A DNA stretch of 64,000 nucleotides from Streptomyces sp. MUM 178J (GTDB lineage: Bacteria; Actinomycetota; Actinomycetes; Streptomycetales; Streptomycetaceae), in assembly GCF_022414575.1 (NCBI RefSeq), contig NZ_JADWYQ010000026.1:1-64000 (forward strand), given 5' to 3'. A program made the position numbers and the translations under genes. The notes beneath the pieces were generated by a model that was given only the letters and a program-made list of their open reading frames with translations, did not search any database and was not told the origin of the DNA. This document shows, piece after piece, positions 23,382-32,613 of this stretch. How positions within the stretch are numbered: position 1 is the stretch's first letter; each line of letters begins with the position of its first letter.

Positions 23382-25654
23382 ACGCGTGCCCCCGCAGCGG
23401 TCGTCGCGTCGCCGGGCGCGGGCTCCACGGTGGTCGTCCGGTCGCCGGGCGCGGGCTCCGGGGCGTGGAGGGGGAGCCGTACGGCGAACTCCGCCCCGCC
23501 GTCCGCCGACCTGGCGATCCCGACCGTGCCGTGGGCGCGGCGCACGGCCTGCCGCACCAGTGCGAGACCCAGCCCGCGGTCCGCGCCGCGGGTGGACCAG
23601 CCGCGCCGGAACACCTCCTCCGCATCCGCCGGATCGACACCGGTGCCGCTGTCCTCGACCCGCAGCAGCAGCGACTGCCCGTCCTCCTCGACCCGCGCGG
23701 TCACGGTCACGACCGCCCGCCGGCGTGCCGCGGGCATCGCGGGAAGGTCGCGCAGTCGTCGGCCGTCCTCGTCCGCGGCGCCCGGGGGCGCGGGCTCGTC
23801 GGGCCGAGCGGCTTGTGGCGGCCGCCCGTCGTCAGCCGTCGACCGGCCGGCCGCAGGCCGAGTCCGGTCCCTCGAGGCGGCCGCCGGGCGCGGGCCCGCG
23901 CCCGTCCCCGTCCTGTCGGCGTGCTCCTCGTCAGCGAGGGCTGCGCGCACCGCAGGTACGTTCGCCTCTGCGCTGTCCGCTGCCGGCACGGGCATCCCAG
24001 GCAGGCGTGTCACGTGCTCCGTGTCCGGGCTGGCGGCCTCCGGGCCTGCCGTCTTCGGGTCCGTCGTGTTCGGGCCTGCCGTGTTCGGGTCTGCCTGGTC
24101 CGGGCCCGTCGTGTCCGGGCCTGCCGTGTCCGGGTCCGTCGTGTCCGGGTCCGTCGTGTCCGGGTCCGTCGTGTCCGGGCCTGCCTGGTCCGGGTCCGCG
24201 GCCTTCGGGTCCGCGGCCTCCGGGGCCGGGGCGGCCGGGTGCACGTCCGCCGCCTCCGAGGCCGCGTCCACCGCGTTGTCGATCAGGTTGCCGAGGATCG
24301 TCACCACGTCGCGCGCCGGGAGGGACGCGGGCAGCACACCGTCGTCGATGCGGCTGTCGTCCGCCAGCACCAGTTCCACGCCGCGCTCGTTCGCCTGCGC
24401 CGCCTTTCCCAGCAGCAGCGCCGCGAGCACCGGTTCGCCGACCGCGCCGACCACCCGGTCCGTCAGCACCTGTGCCAGCTCCAGCTCCGCCGTCGCGAAC
24501 TCGACCGCCTCGCCGACCCGCCCCAGCTCGATCAGCGAGACCACCGTATGCAGCCGGTTGGCCGCCTCATGGGCCTGGGAACGCAGCGCCTGGGAGAAGC
24601 CGCGTTCGGAGTCCAGCTCTCCGGAGAGCGCCTGCAGTTCGGTGTGGTCCCGCAGTGTGACCACGGTGCCGCGTCGCTCGCCGCCGACCACCGGACGGGT
24701 GGAGACCACCACCACCCGGTCCGCCGTCGGATGCACCTCGTCCACCCGGGGCTCGGACGCCAGCAGCGCCCCCGTCAGCGGCGCGGGCAGGCCGAGCTCC
24801 GCCACGGGCCGCCCCACCGCGTCCTCGCCGAGCCCCAGCAGCTCCCGTGCGCCGTCGTTGATCAGGGCGATCCGCCGCTGTCCGTCGAGCATCACCAGCC
24901 CCTCGCGCACCGCGTGGAGGGCCGCCTCGTGGTAGTCGTGCATCCGGCTCAGCTCGGCCGCGTTCATCCCGTGCGTATGCCGCCGCAGCCGGGCGTTGAC
25001 GACATAAGTGCCCACCGCGCCGAGAGCCAGCGCCCCGCCCGCGACCGCCAGCAGTGCGGTGAGCTGCTCCCGAGCCTGCTCGCTGATCGCCCGGACCGTG
25101 ATGCCCGCGCTGACGACGCCGACGACCGCACCATCCGTTCCGCGTGTCCCGCCCGCGCCATCCGTCTCGCCTGTTCCATGCGTCCCGCCCGTTCCGTTCC
25201 TTCCGTTGGCGACGTCCGTTCCGTACACCGGGGCCACCGTCCGCACCGACCGTCCGAGCGTGCCGGTGTAGCTCTCGCTGTAGACCTCGCCGCGCAGCGC
25301 CGGGCCGATGTGCCCCAGATACGTACGGCCGATCTCCCCGGCCGCCGGATGCGTCCAGCGCGTGCCGTCCGGCGCCATGATCACCACAAAGTCCACTCCG
25401 GAGTCGCGGCGAACGCCCTCCGCGTACGGCTGGAGTACGGACGAGGGGTCGGCCAGCCGGGCCGCCGCGGCGACCGACGGCGAGCGCGCGACCGCCGTCG
25501 CGGTCGCCGTGGCCTGGCGGCGCGCCGCCTCCTCGGCCTGGTCCCGGTCGGTGACGTACGCGAAGAGCGCGCAGCCCGCCACGATCACCGTCACCAGCAC
25601 CGCCTGCATGGCGAAGAGCTGCCCGGCGAGGCTTCGGGGCCGAGGTATGCGCAT
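23378..25654 (-). CDS. CitA/DcuS-type sensor histidine kinase with a low-complexity insert
   Basis: About 758 residues. TM1 (about 10-33) and TM2 (about 195-220) flank an extracytoplasmic sensor domain that carries a Gly/Thr-rich loop (NGRNGTGGTHGTGETDGAGG). A PAS domain follows (LVMLDGQRRIALINDGAREL), then the short dimerisation region with the likely phospho-His in RSQAHEAANRLHTV. The ATPase domain is split. The N-box (NLIDNAVDAASEA) is separated from the rest (VTVTARVEEDGQSLLLRVED, then SGTGV) by about 170 residues of Pro/Asp/Thr repeats and acidic low complexity. The final GRGLGL-like loop is ADRGLGLALV. It probably senses di- or tricarboxylates and acts on the adjacent regulator. The ATG at 25654 is the natural start. 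Confidence 0.88.
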   Translation of the reverse strand: MRIPRPRSLAGQLFAMQAVLVTVIVAGCALFAYVTDRDQAEEAARRQATATATAVARSPSVAAAARLADPSSVLQPYAEGVRRDSGVDFVVIMAPDGTRWTHPAAGEIGRTYLGHIGPALRGEVYSESYTGTLGRSVRTVAPVYGTDVANGRNGTGGTHGTGETDGAGGTRGTDGAVVGVVSAGITVRAISEQAREQLTALLAVAGGALALGAVGTYVVNARLRRHTHGMNAAELSRMHDYHEAALHAVREGLVMLDGQRRIALINDGARELLGLGEDAVGRPVAELGLPAPLTGALLASEPRVDEVHPTADRVVVVSTRPVVGGERRGTVVTLRDHTELQALSGELDSERGFSQALRSQAHEAANRLHTVVSLIELGRVGEAVEFATAELELAQVLTDRVVGAVGEPVLAALLLGKAAQANERGVELVLADDSRIDDGVLPASLPARDVVTILGNLIDNAVDAASEAADVHPAAPAPEAADPKAADPDQAGPDTTDPDTTDPDTTDPDTAGPDTTGPDQADPNTAGPNTTDPKTAGPEAASPDTEHVTRLPGMPVPAADSAEANVPAVRAALADEEHADRTGTGAGPRPAAASRDRTRPAAGRSTADDGRPPQAARPDEPAPPGAADEDGRRLRDLPAMPAARRRAVVTVTARVEEDGQSLLLRVEDSGTGVDPADAEEVFRRGWSTRGADRGLGLALVRQAVRRAHGTVGIARSADGGAEFAVRLPLHAPEPAPGDRTTTVEPAPGDATTAAGARV

Positions 25655-25807
25655 GGGGCAAGTGTGCCCGGCCGGTTCCGCATGACCGACTCGCACGACG
25701 GATTCGCGTGAACGAAAAGAACACAACGGTGACCGGCGTCACAGCCTGATGGATAGTCGCGGGGATCCATCGGGACATGGACACGCAATCACCCCAGGAG
25801 GCACCCC

Positions 25808-27244
25808 GTGGGAGCTGTGACAACGCCGTCGCGAACCGCAAGACGGGACCGTACCCACTACCTCTACATCGCCGTCATCGCCGCCGTTCTGCTCGGCATC
25901 GCGGTCGGCTTCGCCGCGCCCGGCGTGGCCGTCGAGCTCAAGCCGATCGGCAAGGGCTTCGTCAATCTGATCAAGATGATGATCTCCCCGGTCATCTTCT
26001 GCACCATCGTGCTGGGCATCGGCTCGGTACGTAAGGCGGCGAAGGTCGGCGCGGTCGGCGGACTGGCCCTCGGCTACTTCCTCGTCATGTCGACGGTGGC
26101 GCTCGGCATCGGCCTGCTGGTCGGCAATGTGCTGGAGCCCGGCGCGGGACTCCATGTGACCGAGGCGGCGCGCGCGGCGGGCGAGCAGCAGGCGGCGGGT
26201 GCGAGCGAAAGCACCGTGGACTTCCTCCTCGGCATCATCCCCACCACCCTGGTCTCCGCCTTCACCGAGGGCGAGGTGCTGCAGACGCTGCTGGTCGCGC
26301 TGTTCGCCGGTTTCGCGCTCCAGGCGATGGGGGCGGCGGGCGAGCCCGTGCTGCGCGGCATCGGCCACATCCAGCGGCTTGTCTTCCGCATCCTCGCCAT
26401 GATCATGTGGGTGGCGCCGGTCGGCGCGTTCGGTGCGATCGCGGCCGTCGTCGGCGAGACCGGCCTCGATGCGCTGAAGTCCCTCGCGGTCATCATGATC
26501 GGCTTCTATCTCACCTGCGCGGTCTTCGTCTTCGTGGTGCTCGGGGCTGTGCTGCGGCTGGTCGCCGGGGTGAACCTGTTCTCTCTGCTGCGCTATCTGG
26601 GGCGGGAGTTCCTGCTGATCCTGTCCACGTCGTCGTCCGAGTCGGCGCTGCCGCGGCTTATCGCGAAGATGGAGCACATGGGCGTGAGCAAGCCGGTCGT
26701 CGGCATCACCGTCCCCACCGGCTACTCCTTCAACCTCGACGGCACGGCGATCTATCTGACGATGGCCTCCCTGTTCATCGCCAATGCGATGGGCGACCCG
26801 CTGTCCGCGTCCGAGCAGATCTCGCTGCTGGTCTTCATGGTCATCGCTTCCAAGGGCGCGGCGGGCGTGACGGGAGCGGGCCTTGCGACACTCGCCGGCG
26901 GGCTGCAGTCGCACCGGCCGGAACTGGTCGACGGCGTGGGGCTGATCGTCGGCATCGACCGCTTCATGAGCGAGGCGCGGGCGCTGACGAACTTCGCGGG
27001 CAATGCCGTGGCCACGGTGCTCGTCGGCACCTGGACGAAGGAGTTCGACAAGGAGCGGGCGGCGGACGTCCTGGCGGGGCGGGCGCCTTTCGACGAGAAG
27101 ACGCTGGTGGACGACGGCCACGGCGGCCACGGCGGCCACGACGGCCACGGTGGCGATGACGGCCACGGCGGCCCGGCTGCGGAAGTGGGGGAGGGGGAGG
27201 TTCCGCAGTCGCGGGATGCGGAGCCCGCCCCCGCGAAGGTCTAG
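25808..27244 (+). CDS. dctA: C4-dicarboxylate transporter DctA (DAACS family)
   Basis: This 478-residue proton/dicarboxylate symporter has about eight membrane helices and the two re-entrant loops of the family. Signature motifs are the Ser-rich hairpin LILSTSSSESALPRLIAKME (about 272-291), the TM7 motif GYSFNLDGTAIY (about 308-319) and the loop ASKGAAGVTGAG. It should import succinate, fumarate or malate. The GTG start has an AGGAGG site. A GTGAC-N4-GTCAC dyad lies at 25729-25742, upstream in the divergent region shared with the sensor kinase. The C-terminal 60 residues include a His/Gly-rich tract (DDGHGGHGGHDGHGG), unusual for DctA. Confidence 0.94.
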   Translation: MGAVTTPSRTARRDRTHYLYIAVIAAVLLGIAVGFAAPGVAVELKPIGKGFVNLIKMMISPVIFCTIVLGIGSVRKAAKVGAVGGLALGYFLVMSTVALGIGLLVGNVLEPGAGLHVTEAARAAGEQQAAGASESTVDFLLGIIPTTLVSAFTEGEVLQTLLVALFAGFALQAMGAAGEPVLRGIGHIQRLVFRILAMIMWVAPVGAFGAIAAVVGETGLDALKSLAVIMIGFYLTCAVFVFVVLGAVLRLVAGVNLFSLLRYLGREFLLILSTSSSESALPRLIAKMEHMGVSKPVVGITVPTGYSFNLDGTAIYLTMASLFIANAMGDPLSASEQISLLVFMVIASKGAAGVTGAGLATLAGGLQSHRPELVDGVGLIVGIDRFMSEARALTNFAGNAVATVLVGTWTKEFDKERAADVLAGRAPFDEKTLVDDGHGGHGGHDGHGGDDGHGGPAAEVGEGEVPQSRDAEPAPAKV

Positions 27245-27353
27245 AACGGACTTCCCCGCACCCCGGACGTACCGCCGGTAACCGGAACGTGTCATCGTAT
27301 GGGTCGGCCCTGTCATGGCATGCACATTGCGAAGCACGGGAAGGGACGGCCCC

Positions 27354-28571
27354 ATGTGGCGCAGGACGCGTCTTCCGGCACTGCTCGCGCTCACTCTCAC
27401 GCTCGCCCTCGGCTCGGTGACCGCCTCGGCCTCGACGGCCGCGGACGGATCGGCGGCCGGGGGCGGGCTGCGCGACGTCGTCATCGTCGGCAACAGCGCC
27501 GACGGCACCGTCAGCTTCATCGACGCACACACCTATGAGAACCTCGGCTCGCTCGACGTGATCCCCGACCTCGACGAGGTGCTGGACGGGATGGACCCGA
27601 TCCGGCGCGCCGCGTACGAGATCGTCAAACAACAGGCGGGCGGCGACAAGTTCGTCGACGACGCCCATCTCTCGCCCGACGGCGCCACGCTGTATGTATC
27701 CCGAGGCAACCTGGGCGACGCGGCGGCGTACGACTTCGCCGGCGGCCGACAGCTCTGGCGCACCCACCTCGACGGCTTCAAGGCCGACCATGCGGCGCTC
27801 TCCCCGGACGGCCGGACCTTCGTCGTCTCGGCCATCACCGCCGCCAAGTCCCAGACGCTGGACACGGCGACCGGCCGGATCACCGGCGCGTTCCCGACCG
27901 GCACCTACCCGCACGAGAACATCTACTCCGCGGATGGCTCCCTCATCTACAACATGTCCATCGGCATCACCTCACTCCCCAAAGCCCTCAACTTCCTCAA
28001 GGGCGCCAAAGAGGTGACGGTCGCGGACGCGCGCACGCTTCAGGTGGTCCGCACCTACCGCTTCGACCACGGAGTCCGCCCGTCCGTGATCACCCCGGAC
28101 GGGAAGACGATGTACGCCCAGCTGTCGTACCTCAACGGCTTCATCGAGTACGACCTGGAGCGCGGCCGCACGGTCCGCACGGTCCGGATGCCCTTCAGCG
28201 AGGCGGGCGCACAGCTCAAGCCGGACGACTACCCGCAGAACTCGGCGCACCACGGCATGGCCGTGAACGCGGCGGGCGACAAGCTGTGCATGGCGGGCAC
28301 CATCGACGACTACACGGCGATCGTCTCCCGCCCCTCCCTGACGACGGACGGCTTTGTGCACTACCCCGAGGGCTCGCTGCCGTACTGGTCGGTCACCGGC
28401 CCCGACGGCCGGCACTGCTTTGTGACGCTGTCCAACCGCGACGAGGTGTCCGTGGTCGACTACACGACGGCCAAGGAGGTCGCCCGGATCGAGGTCGGCG
28501 ACTTCCCGCAGCGTGAACGCTCGGGCAGGCTCGCTCAGGCGGCCCTGGACGGGCTGAGCGCGGACCGCTGA
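27354..28571 (+). CDS. Secreted YncE-like beta-propeller protein
   Basis: This 405-residue protein has a Sec signal peptide (MWRRTRLPALLALTLTLALG, cleavage near ASAS). The repeats follow the YncE/lactonase pattern: VIVGNSADGTVSFIDAHTYE, HLSPDGATLYVSRGN, ALSPDGRTFVVSAI, VITPDGKTMYAQL, VTGPDGRHCFVTLSN. These make a seven-bladed propeller. YncE-like proteins are exported and bind DNA or small ligands; an enzyme activity is not assigned. The ATG at 27354 gives an intact signal peptide; an upstream start at 27315 would bury it. Expression is probably independent of dctA (109 bp gap). A 10-bp hairpin follows. Confidence 0.83.
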   Translation: MWRRTRLPALLALTLTLALGSVTASASTAADGSAAGGGLRDVVIVGNSADGTVSFIDAHTYENLGSLDVIPDLDEVLDGMDPIRRAAYEIVKQQAGGDKFVDDAHLSPDGATLYVSRGNLGDAAAYDFAGGRQLWRTHLDGFKADHAALSPDGRTFVVSAITAAKSQTLDTATGRITGAFPTGTYPHENIYSADGSLIYNMSIGITSLPKALNFLKGAKEVTVADARTLQVVRTYRFDHGVRPSVITPDGKTMYAQLSYLNGFIEYDLERGRTVRTVRMPFSEAGAQLKPDDYPQNSAHHGMAVNAAGDKLCMAGTIDDYTAIVSRPSLTTDGFVHYPEGSLPYWSVTGPDGRHCFVTLSNRDEVSVVDYTTAKEVARIEVGDFPQRERSGRLAQAALDGLSADR

Positions 28572-28586
28572 TCTCGTCCCCTCGCC

Positions 28587-28616
28587 GCCGGGGGCGAGGC
28601 GGGCCGCGCCCCCGGC
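28587..28616 (+). terminator. Hairpin terminator
   Basis: A perfect 10-bp stem (GCCGGGGGCG at 28587-28596 with CGCCCCCGGC at 28607-28616) surrounds a 10-nt loop, 15 bp after the propeller gene. Confidence 0.75.
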
Positions 28617-28665
28617 CGGTGATGTGCGGATCGCGCCGCCGGCCCGTCGAGTGCGGGCCGCTCAG

Positions 28666-28757
28666 GTGCCTCAGGGCGCGCCCCTCGGGCGCCTCAGGGC
28701 GTGCCCCTCGGGCGCCTCAGGGCGTGCCCCTCGGGCGCCTCAGGGCGTGCCCCTCAG
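28666..28757. repeat. Four tandem copies of a 23-bp unit
   Basis: The units begin at 28666, 28689, 28712 and 28735; the two central ones are identical and the outer ones differ by one or two bases (core GCCTCAGGGCGTGCCCCTCG). The last unit overlaps the stop codon of the convergent GH16 gene. Confidence 0.93.
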
Positions 28758-30220
28758 CCGAAGGGGATGCGGACGTACGACTGGTTGCCGGTCCCGAGCG
28801 TGCTCGGCGCGTTGCCGATCGCGCTCCAGACCTCGATCCGCACCCGGCCGCCCGCCAGATCGCCGTGCGAGCCGGTGGCGGACTTCAGCCCGCGCGCCTG
28901 CGTGTAGTGCTCGTAGCCCGGCACCGGATCGGTGGCGAAGTAGTGGTACGTCTCGGTCCGGTCCCAGGTCCCGTCGCCCGTGCGGTCGTAACTCACCCTG
29001 ATCTGCTGGCCGTTGGCCACCGCCGACCCCGCGTCCAGGAACAGATCGAACTCCGTTGAGCCGCCGTTGTACGCGCGGGTGATCCCGGAGGCCGTGAACA
29101 CCTGGGGACTGTGCGGACTGCCGTCGTGGTTCGCCCCGTCCGCGGAGGCGAGGCTCACCGTCGAGCCGGAGCCCGCCGCATCGCCGGCCGCGCCCCCGGA
29201 GTGCAGATACAGCTGGGACGATCCCCCGGGCGGCGGCGTGGTGCCGCCTCCGCCCCTGGTCCATACGGCGACATAGTCCACGAGCATCGCATGGCCGGGG
29301 ACCGTCGCCGCCGTGGGCGTGCTGCCGCCCAGCGCGTCCGGGAACGCACCGCCGATCGCGACGTTGAGCAGGATGAAGTAGCCCGCGTGGTCCGTCATGT
29401 TCGCCCATGTCGTGGCGTCGAAACGGCTCTGGTCGAGGCTGTGGTAGAGCTGTCCGTCCACATACCAGCGCAGTTCGTTGGGGGAGACGGACCGGTCCCA
29501 TTCGAAGCGGTATGTGTGGAACGCCGACTGGCAGCTCGCCCCGGGGCAGACCCGGCTGGCGCCGAGCCCGCTGGTCTCGTTGCACGGCCCGCCGGGGTTG
29601 ACGCCGCAGTGCAGCACGCCCCAGACCGAGTTGATGCCGTTGACGTTCTCCATGATGTCGAACTCGCCGATGGACGGCCAGTTCCAGTAGTCGCCCCGGT
29701 ACGGGGAGCCCAGTGCCCAGAAGGCCGGCCAGTAGCCGAGGGCGGCGTCCCCGGTCACGTTCGGCATCCGTATCCGGCCCTCGATGCGCAGTGCGCCGCC
29801 CGCGGGCGCCTTGAAGTCCGCCCGCCGCGTCTCGATCCGCGCCGAGGTCCAGTTGCCCGCCCCGTCCCGGCGCGGGGTGATGCGCAGATGGCCGTTCCCG
29901 TCCTGGCTGATGTTGTCGGGGCTGGCGGTGTAGTTCTGGACCTCGCCCGTGCCCCAGTTGGCAGGCCCTCCCGGATAGGAGTGGCCGGTGTCGATCTGCC
30001 AGTCGGCGGACGACGGGAGCGACCCGTTCGCCCCGTTGAAGTCGTCGCTCCACTGCTGGGTCCACCCGGGCGCGGGCGGCGGCACGTCCCCGCGCGCGGT
30101 CCCGGCCCCGCCGCCGACGGCGGCGATGCCGGCGAGGACGACGGCCAGGACGGCCAGCAGGGAGACGGCGGGCGCGCGGCGCAGGGTGTGGTGCCTGCTT
30201 GCGATGCGGCTCGTACTCAA
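28754..30220 (-). CDS. Secreted GH16 beta-glucanase with C-terminal carbohydrate-binding domain
   Basis: This 488-residue protein has a signal peptide (about 1-44). The GH16 catalytic domain (about 50-320) has the motif GEFDIMEN, giving Glu186 as nucleophile, Asp188 as helper and Glu191 as acid/base. The extra Met between Ile and Glu marks the laminarinase (endo-1,3-beta-glucanase) group. After a Gly/Thr/Pro linker (GGGGTTPPPGG) comes a C-terminal beta-sandwich of about 150 residues (QLYLHSGGAAGDAAGSGSTV) that probably binds carbohydrate. The TTG at 30220 has GGAGG 8 bp upstream. A 14-bp LacI-type operator lies 51 bp upstream, so it is probably repressed until an oligosaccharide inducer appears. 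Confidence 0.92.
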   Translation of the reverse strand: MSTSRIASRHHTLRRAPAVSLLAVLAVVLAGIAAVGGGAGTARGDVPPPAPGWTQQWSDDFNGANGSLPSSADWQIDTGHSYPGGPANWGTGEVQNYTASPDNISQDGNGHLRITPRRDGAGNWTSARIETRRADFKAPAGGALRIEGRIRMPNVTGDAALGYWPAFWALGSPYRGDYWNWPSIGEFDIMENVNGINSVWGVLHCGVNPGGPCNETSGLGASRVCPGASCQSAFHTYRFEWDRSVSPNELRWYVDGQLYHSLDQSRFDATTWANMTDHAGYFILLNVAIGGAFPDALGGSTPTAATVPGHAMLVDYVAVWTRGGGGTTPPPGGSSQLYLHSGGAAGDAAGSGSTVSLASADGANHDGSPHSPQVFTASGITRAYNGGSTEFDLFLDAGSAVANGQQIRVSYDRTGDGTWDRTETYHYFATDPVPGYEHYTQARGLKSATGSHGDLAGGRVRIEVWSAIGNAPSTLGTGNQSYVRIPFG

Positions 30221-30270
30221 GGAACACCTCCGGACGGATGGTGCTGAGGTGGGGGGTTGAGGTGGGGGGT

Positions 30271-30284
30271 TGAGAGCGCTCTCA
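30271..30284. promoter_or_regulatory. LacI-family operator before the GH16 gene
   Basis: TGAGAGCGCTCTCA is a perfect 14-bp palindrome. It has the NNGAGCGCTCNN core of Streptomyces sugar-responsive LacI regulators such as CebR, whose published box I recall as TGGGAGCGCTCCCA. It lies 51 bp upstream of the GH16 start. Confidence 0.75.
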
Positions 30285-30420
30285 CTGTTTTCTAGATGGA
30301 GGTAGAACGCCCGTCAATCCCTATGCAGTGTTAACTACTTGAACGGCATTCCGGCTGGCGGCAGGCGCAGTCGCGGCATTCGCCTGCCGACGTCGTGCCC
30401 GGTTTGGGAGACTGCTCGCC

Positions 30421-31428
30421 ATGTTGCACTCCCGTCATGCTGTTCGCGTCCTTGTGTCCCTGTGTGCCGGGGCGGTGGCACTGGTCGGCTGTTCCGGCCC
30501 GTCGGGCACTCCGAAGGGCACGTCGTCCGGCGATGTCGGCCGCGGTGCTGCCGCGGAAGCCGCCGGCGCGGCCGGCGGCAGCCGGTCGGTCGTGACCTTC
30601 GCCGCTCGGCCGCCGGCGACCGCCGATGCCGTGCGGAAGACCGTGGAGCGGCTCCGGCAGCGTGCCGACGCACTGGGGATGGCCGATGTGCGGGTTGCGG
30701 CGGAGGGCGATTCCATCACCGTCGCCGGTCCCAGCTCCGACGAGGAACGCATGAAGCACCTGGGCGACGCCGGAGAGCTCCACTTCCGGCCGGTGCTGGC
30801 GGCGGCCCCCGGGGCTACCCTCCCCGCCGGCCGCTCTGCCGGCCGCCCCGCCGTTCCCTCGGCCAGCCCCTCCGCCGTTCCCAACGCCGGCCCTTCCGCG
30901 AACGCGTCGGAGCCCGACGCCGCGCTTCAGGCGGAGTTCGCCGCGCTGGACTGCTCCGGCCGCACGCGCACCGATGCCGGTCGGCGCGACGCAGGCCGGC
31001 GCGCGGACTCACAGGAACCCATCACCGCCTGCGGCGCAGCAGGCGAGACGCCGGGCCCGCCCGAGAAGTATCTGCTGGGGCCGGCCGCCCTGGACGGCTC
31101 CGGCATCAGCTCTGCCGAAGCCGTCCTGGACGCCCAGTTCGGGGGCTGGATCGTCCAGTTGGACTTCAACGCCGAGGGCACACGGAAGTTCGCCGACATC
31201 ACCGGAGACCTCGCCGTCCGCACCGCGCCGCAGAACTGGTTCGCCATCGTCCTCGACGGCGAGGTCGTCTCCGCGCCCGCGGTCACCCAGAGACTCCCCG
31301 GCGGCAAAGCCCAGATCTCCGGGAAGTTCACACGCGGGTCCGCCGAAGGGCTCGCAGCCAACCTCAATTCCGGCTCTCTCCCGGCCGAGTTGGAGATCAC
31401 CAGCCTCACCCAGGTGACCAAGCCATAG
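30421..31428 (+). CDS. Lipoprotein with SecD P1-head-like domain
   Basis: This 335-residue protein has a lipoprotein signal (lipobox LVGC, Cys24). An N-terminal part (about 55-115) resembles the SecD P1 base (ADAVRKTVERLRQRADALGM, then VRVAAEGDSITVAGP). After a Pro/Ser-rich, poorly ordered stretch, residues 215-330 match the P1 head (VQLDFNAEGTRKFADITGDL; FAIVLDGEVVSAPAVTQRLP; GLAANLNSGSLPAELEI). SecD itself is a large membrane protein. Here the membrane part is absent and the head is lipid-anchored, so it may help folding or export at the outer face. It lies next to another lipoprotein gene on the same strand. Confidence 0.85.
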   Translation: MLHSRHAVRVLVSLCAGAVALVGCSGPSGTPKGTSSGDVGRGAAAEAAGAAGGSRSVVTFAARPPATADAVRKTVERLRQRADALGMADVRVAAEGDSITVAGPSSDEERMKHLGDAGELHFRPVLAAAPGATLPAGRSAGRPAVPSASPSAVPNAGPSANASEPDAALQAEFAALDCSGRTRTDAGRRDAGRRADSQEPITACGAAGETPGPPEKYLLGPAALDGSGISSAEAVLDAQFGGWIVQLDFNAEGTRKFADITGDLAVRTAPQNWFAIVLDGEVVSAPAVTQRLPGGKAQISGKFTRGSAEGLAANLNSGSLPAELEITSLTQVTKP

Positions 31429-31574
31429 GCCGGCCGTACCGGACCCGGTTCCCGCGCGAGGGGACTTCCATCCGGGGCAGCGGAGCGGCCCTGCGAGCGG
31501 GCAGCGGCGGCAGCGGCGGCATGATGGGCATCCGCACCGCCGCCAGGCCACATACCGACAGGAGCCCCCGAACC

Positions 31575-32588
31575 ATGGTCGACCGCGCCCGCCCCGCCCT
31601 TCGCCGACCGCTCACGGCGTTGATCGTCTGCGGTGTGCTCGCCTGGGCGGTGGGCGCATGCTCCCCGTCCGATGGCGAGGACGCCGAAGTGACGGACCGG
31701 CCGTCCTCCGCCGCGCCTGCCGGGGCCGGGACCCCGGCAGGCGCCGCGAAGCCGACAGCGGGCGGCACCCCCACGCCGACCACAGCCGGAACCGCCGCGC
31801 CGTCCCCCGCCGGCACCCCAAACCCGACCGCGTCCGCCACCCCGGCCCGCACCCCGGCCGGCTCGGGCAAGGTGGCCATGCCCGAGCCGGGCATCGCCTT
31901 CGACTACCAGATCGGCGGCGCCTACGCACCGCCGCCCGGTGTACGCGCGGTCTCCCGCGACCGCGCCGCGAAGCCGGCGCCCGGGCTGTACAACATCTGC
32001 TACGTCAACGCCTTCCAGGCCCAGCCGGACGCCACCGGCTGGTGGCGGGAACACCACCCCGACCTGCTGCTCCGCGACGCCGCGGGCGCGCTTGTCATCG
32101 ACGGCGACTGGGACGAGGCGCTGCTCGACATCTCGACGCCCGCCAAGCGCGAGCGGCTCGCCGAGGTCGTGGGGGAGTGGATCGACGGCTGCGCCACGGC
32201 CGGCTACCAGGCCGTCGAGGCCGACAACCTCGACTCGCACGAGCGGTCCAAGGGGCTCCTCACCGCCGAGGACGACCTCGCCTTCGGCAAGCTGCTCGTC
32301 TCCCGGGCCCATGCGGCCGGTCTGGCGATCGGCCAGAAGAACGCCGCCGAACTGGCAAGCCGCGGACGGAGCATCGGATTCGACTTCGCGGTCGCCGAGG
32401 AGTGCGGACAGTACGACGAATGCGGCGCCTACGCGGACGCCTTCGACAACCGGGTCTTCGTCATCGAGTACCAGGCGGAGGGCCTCGCCGCCGCCTGCGA
32501 GACCTGGGGCGACACACTCTCGGTGGTCCTGCGCGACCTGGACGTCGCTCCGGCCGGGGAAGCCGCGCACGTCCGCCGCACCTGCTGA
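31575..32588 (+). CDS. GH114 (endo-alpha-1,4-polygalactosaminidase-like) lipoprotein
   Basis: This 337-residue protein has a lipobox at VGAC (Cys29), a long Ala/Pro/Thr/Gly linker (about 40-100) and a GH114-type TIM barrel in the last 230 residues. Recognisable blocks are YNICYVNAFQAQPD, DGDWDEALLDIS, AGYQAVEADNLDSH (the Glu and Asp are probable catalytic acids), IGQKNAAELAS and VAEECGQYDECGAY. GH114 enzymes cut galactosaminogalactan-like polymers, so this may act on galactosamine-containing wall or biofilm polysaccharide. The ATG at 31575 has an AGGAG site. An 18-bp minisatellite follows the stop. Confidence 0.85.
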   Translation: MVDRARPALRRPLTALIVCGVLAWAVGACSPSDGEDAEVTDRPSSAAPAGAGTPAGAAKPTAGGTPTPTTAGTAAPSPAGTPNPTASATPARTPAGSGKVAMPEPGIAFDYQIGGAYAPPPGVRAVSRDRAAKPAPGLYNICYVNAFQAQPDATGWWREHHPDLLLRDAAGALVIDGDWDEALLDISTPAKRERLAEVVGEWIDGCATAGYQAVEADNLDSHERSKGLLTAEDDLAFGKLLVSRAHAAGLAIGQKNAAELASRGRSIGFDFAVAEECGQYDECGAYADAFDNRVFVIEYQAEGLAAACETWGDTLSVVLRDLDVAPAGEAAHVRRTC

Positions 32589-32613
32589 TCCCGCCCGGCG
32601 CGGCGGCGCAGCG

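Noticed and set aside
28666..28757. Regularly repeated 23-bp units considered as a CRISPR array
   Set aside because: The units are directly adjacent with no unique spacers and no cas genes nearby; it is a minisatellite.
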